Origin: Numida meleagris
Taxonomy: Eukaryota; Chordata; Aves; Galliformes; Numididae
DNA: 64,000 bases
NCBI RefSeq assembly: GCF_002078875.1
Contig: NC_034420.1
Coordinates: forward strand, 5,579,814-5,643,813
Reading direction: 5' to 3'
Shown: piece after piece, positions 63,631 to 64,000 of the stretch
How the letters are laid out: every line of letters begins with the position of its first letter
Numbering within the stretch: position 1 is the first letter of the stretch
Translations under genes and position numbers: made by a program
Notes under the pieces: model-generated
What the model saw: the letters and a program-made list of their open reading frames with translations, nothing else
Database searches by the model: none
What the model was told of the DNA's origin: nothing

Positions 63631-64000
63631 GTGTCTATAAGGCAAAGTGCAACATAAAATCTCTGAAAAAATCAGATCATTTCAGATTTCATTTGCCATT
63701 GCTCATTACTTTATGACACGAATTATACCAGGGTACTGTTCTTCACAGTAAACTTTTGCTATGTGCACATCTAGTAGTTCCTTTAGAGATCTCTTCTATG
63801 CCCATGATCGAGTTCATAGCAGCTATCCTGTGTGTAATAAACCTGGATGAACAATTCCTGAATAATCTTTTCTTGTACTGTTTTCAACTAATGACTTCTC
63901 TTCCCTATGCCATTTTTAAGTACAGACACACATTGTTTGTGAAGTCAGCAGAAGAATGACTGCTTTTTTTGTTGTTGTTGTTGATGCCATATATAATGAA
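63625..64000. other. non-coding DNA with short TTG microsatellite
   Basis: Unique AT-rich sequence with a T run and a TTG/GTT tandem at about 63965-63983. A 67-codon open frame (63756-63959) is unrecognised. Confidence 0.55.

Noticed and set aside
1..64000. CRISPR arrays, bacterial operons, tRNA or rRNA genes
   Set aside because: No regularly spaced direct repeats, dense same-strand coding genes, or cloverleaf or rRNA signatures were seen. The sequence is vertebrate nuclear DNA.

Overview
The window looks like a stretch of bird nuclear genome, most likely chicken or a close galliform. It is AT-rich, has no long open reading frame and no operon-like gene packing. Its recognisable repeats are avian: 5'-truncated CR1 LINE copies whose 3' ends match the bird CR1 consensus, two short mariner copies of the chicken Galluhop type, and one solo LTR of an abundant avian endogenous-retrovirus family. 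No SINE was recognised. Family calls are made by eye from remembered consensus features, not from a search.

No complete protein-coding gene can be supported. All open frames are short (the longest is 171 codons). The only ones with recognisable protein similarity are fragments of transposable elements: a CR1 reverse-transcriptase piece at 48335-48790 and a mariner helix-turn-helix remnant at 34283-34489. The window is best read as a gene desert or the inside of a very large intron. Two exon-like patches (26108-26167 on + and about 53560-53670 on -) are the only hints of spliced transcription, and both are weak.

Layout: 1-14 kb is unique AT-rich DNA with patches whose composition suggests conserved non-coding elements (about 2.6-2.9 kb and 9.6-10.1 kb) and a segment open in several frames at 5.3-5.8 kb. 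At 14.2-15.4 kb lie an old CR1 fragment and two GC-rich blocks. At 16.8-17.35 kb is a compact CpG cluster beside homeodomain- and GATA-like motifs, the best regulatory candidate. A CR1 tail is at 19.8 kb. The stretch 20-34 kb is largely unique, with a 20-base G run at 22.4 kb. At 34.1-37.3 kb is a repeat cluster: one mariner copy on +, an old CR1 on -, and a second mariner copy on -. CR1 copies follow at 45.6 kb (-) and 48.1-49.3 kb (+, about 1.25 kb, with inactivated RT). The solo LTR is at 54.8-55.3 kb. Near the right end, a pair of related sequences about 4.3 kb apart (58.86 and 63.20 kb) forms a dispersed repeat I cannot name, and a GC-richer block lies at 60.5-61.4 kb.

No genes can be seen working together here. 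The interpretable content is repeat history plus possible distal regulatory DNA. I found no clear previously undescribed system. The best leads are the unnamed repeat pair, the CpG/homeodomain cluster, the unusual junction at the right end of the first mariner copy, and the two exon candidates.
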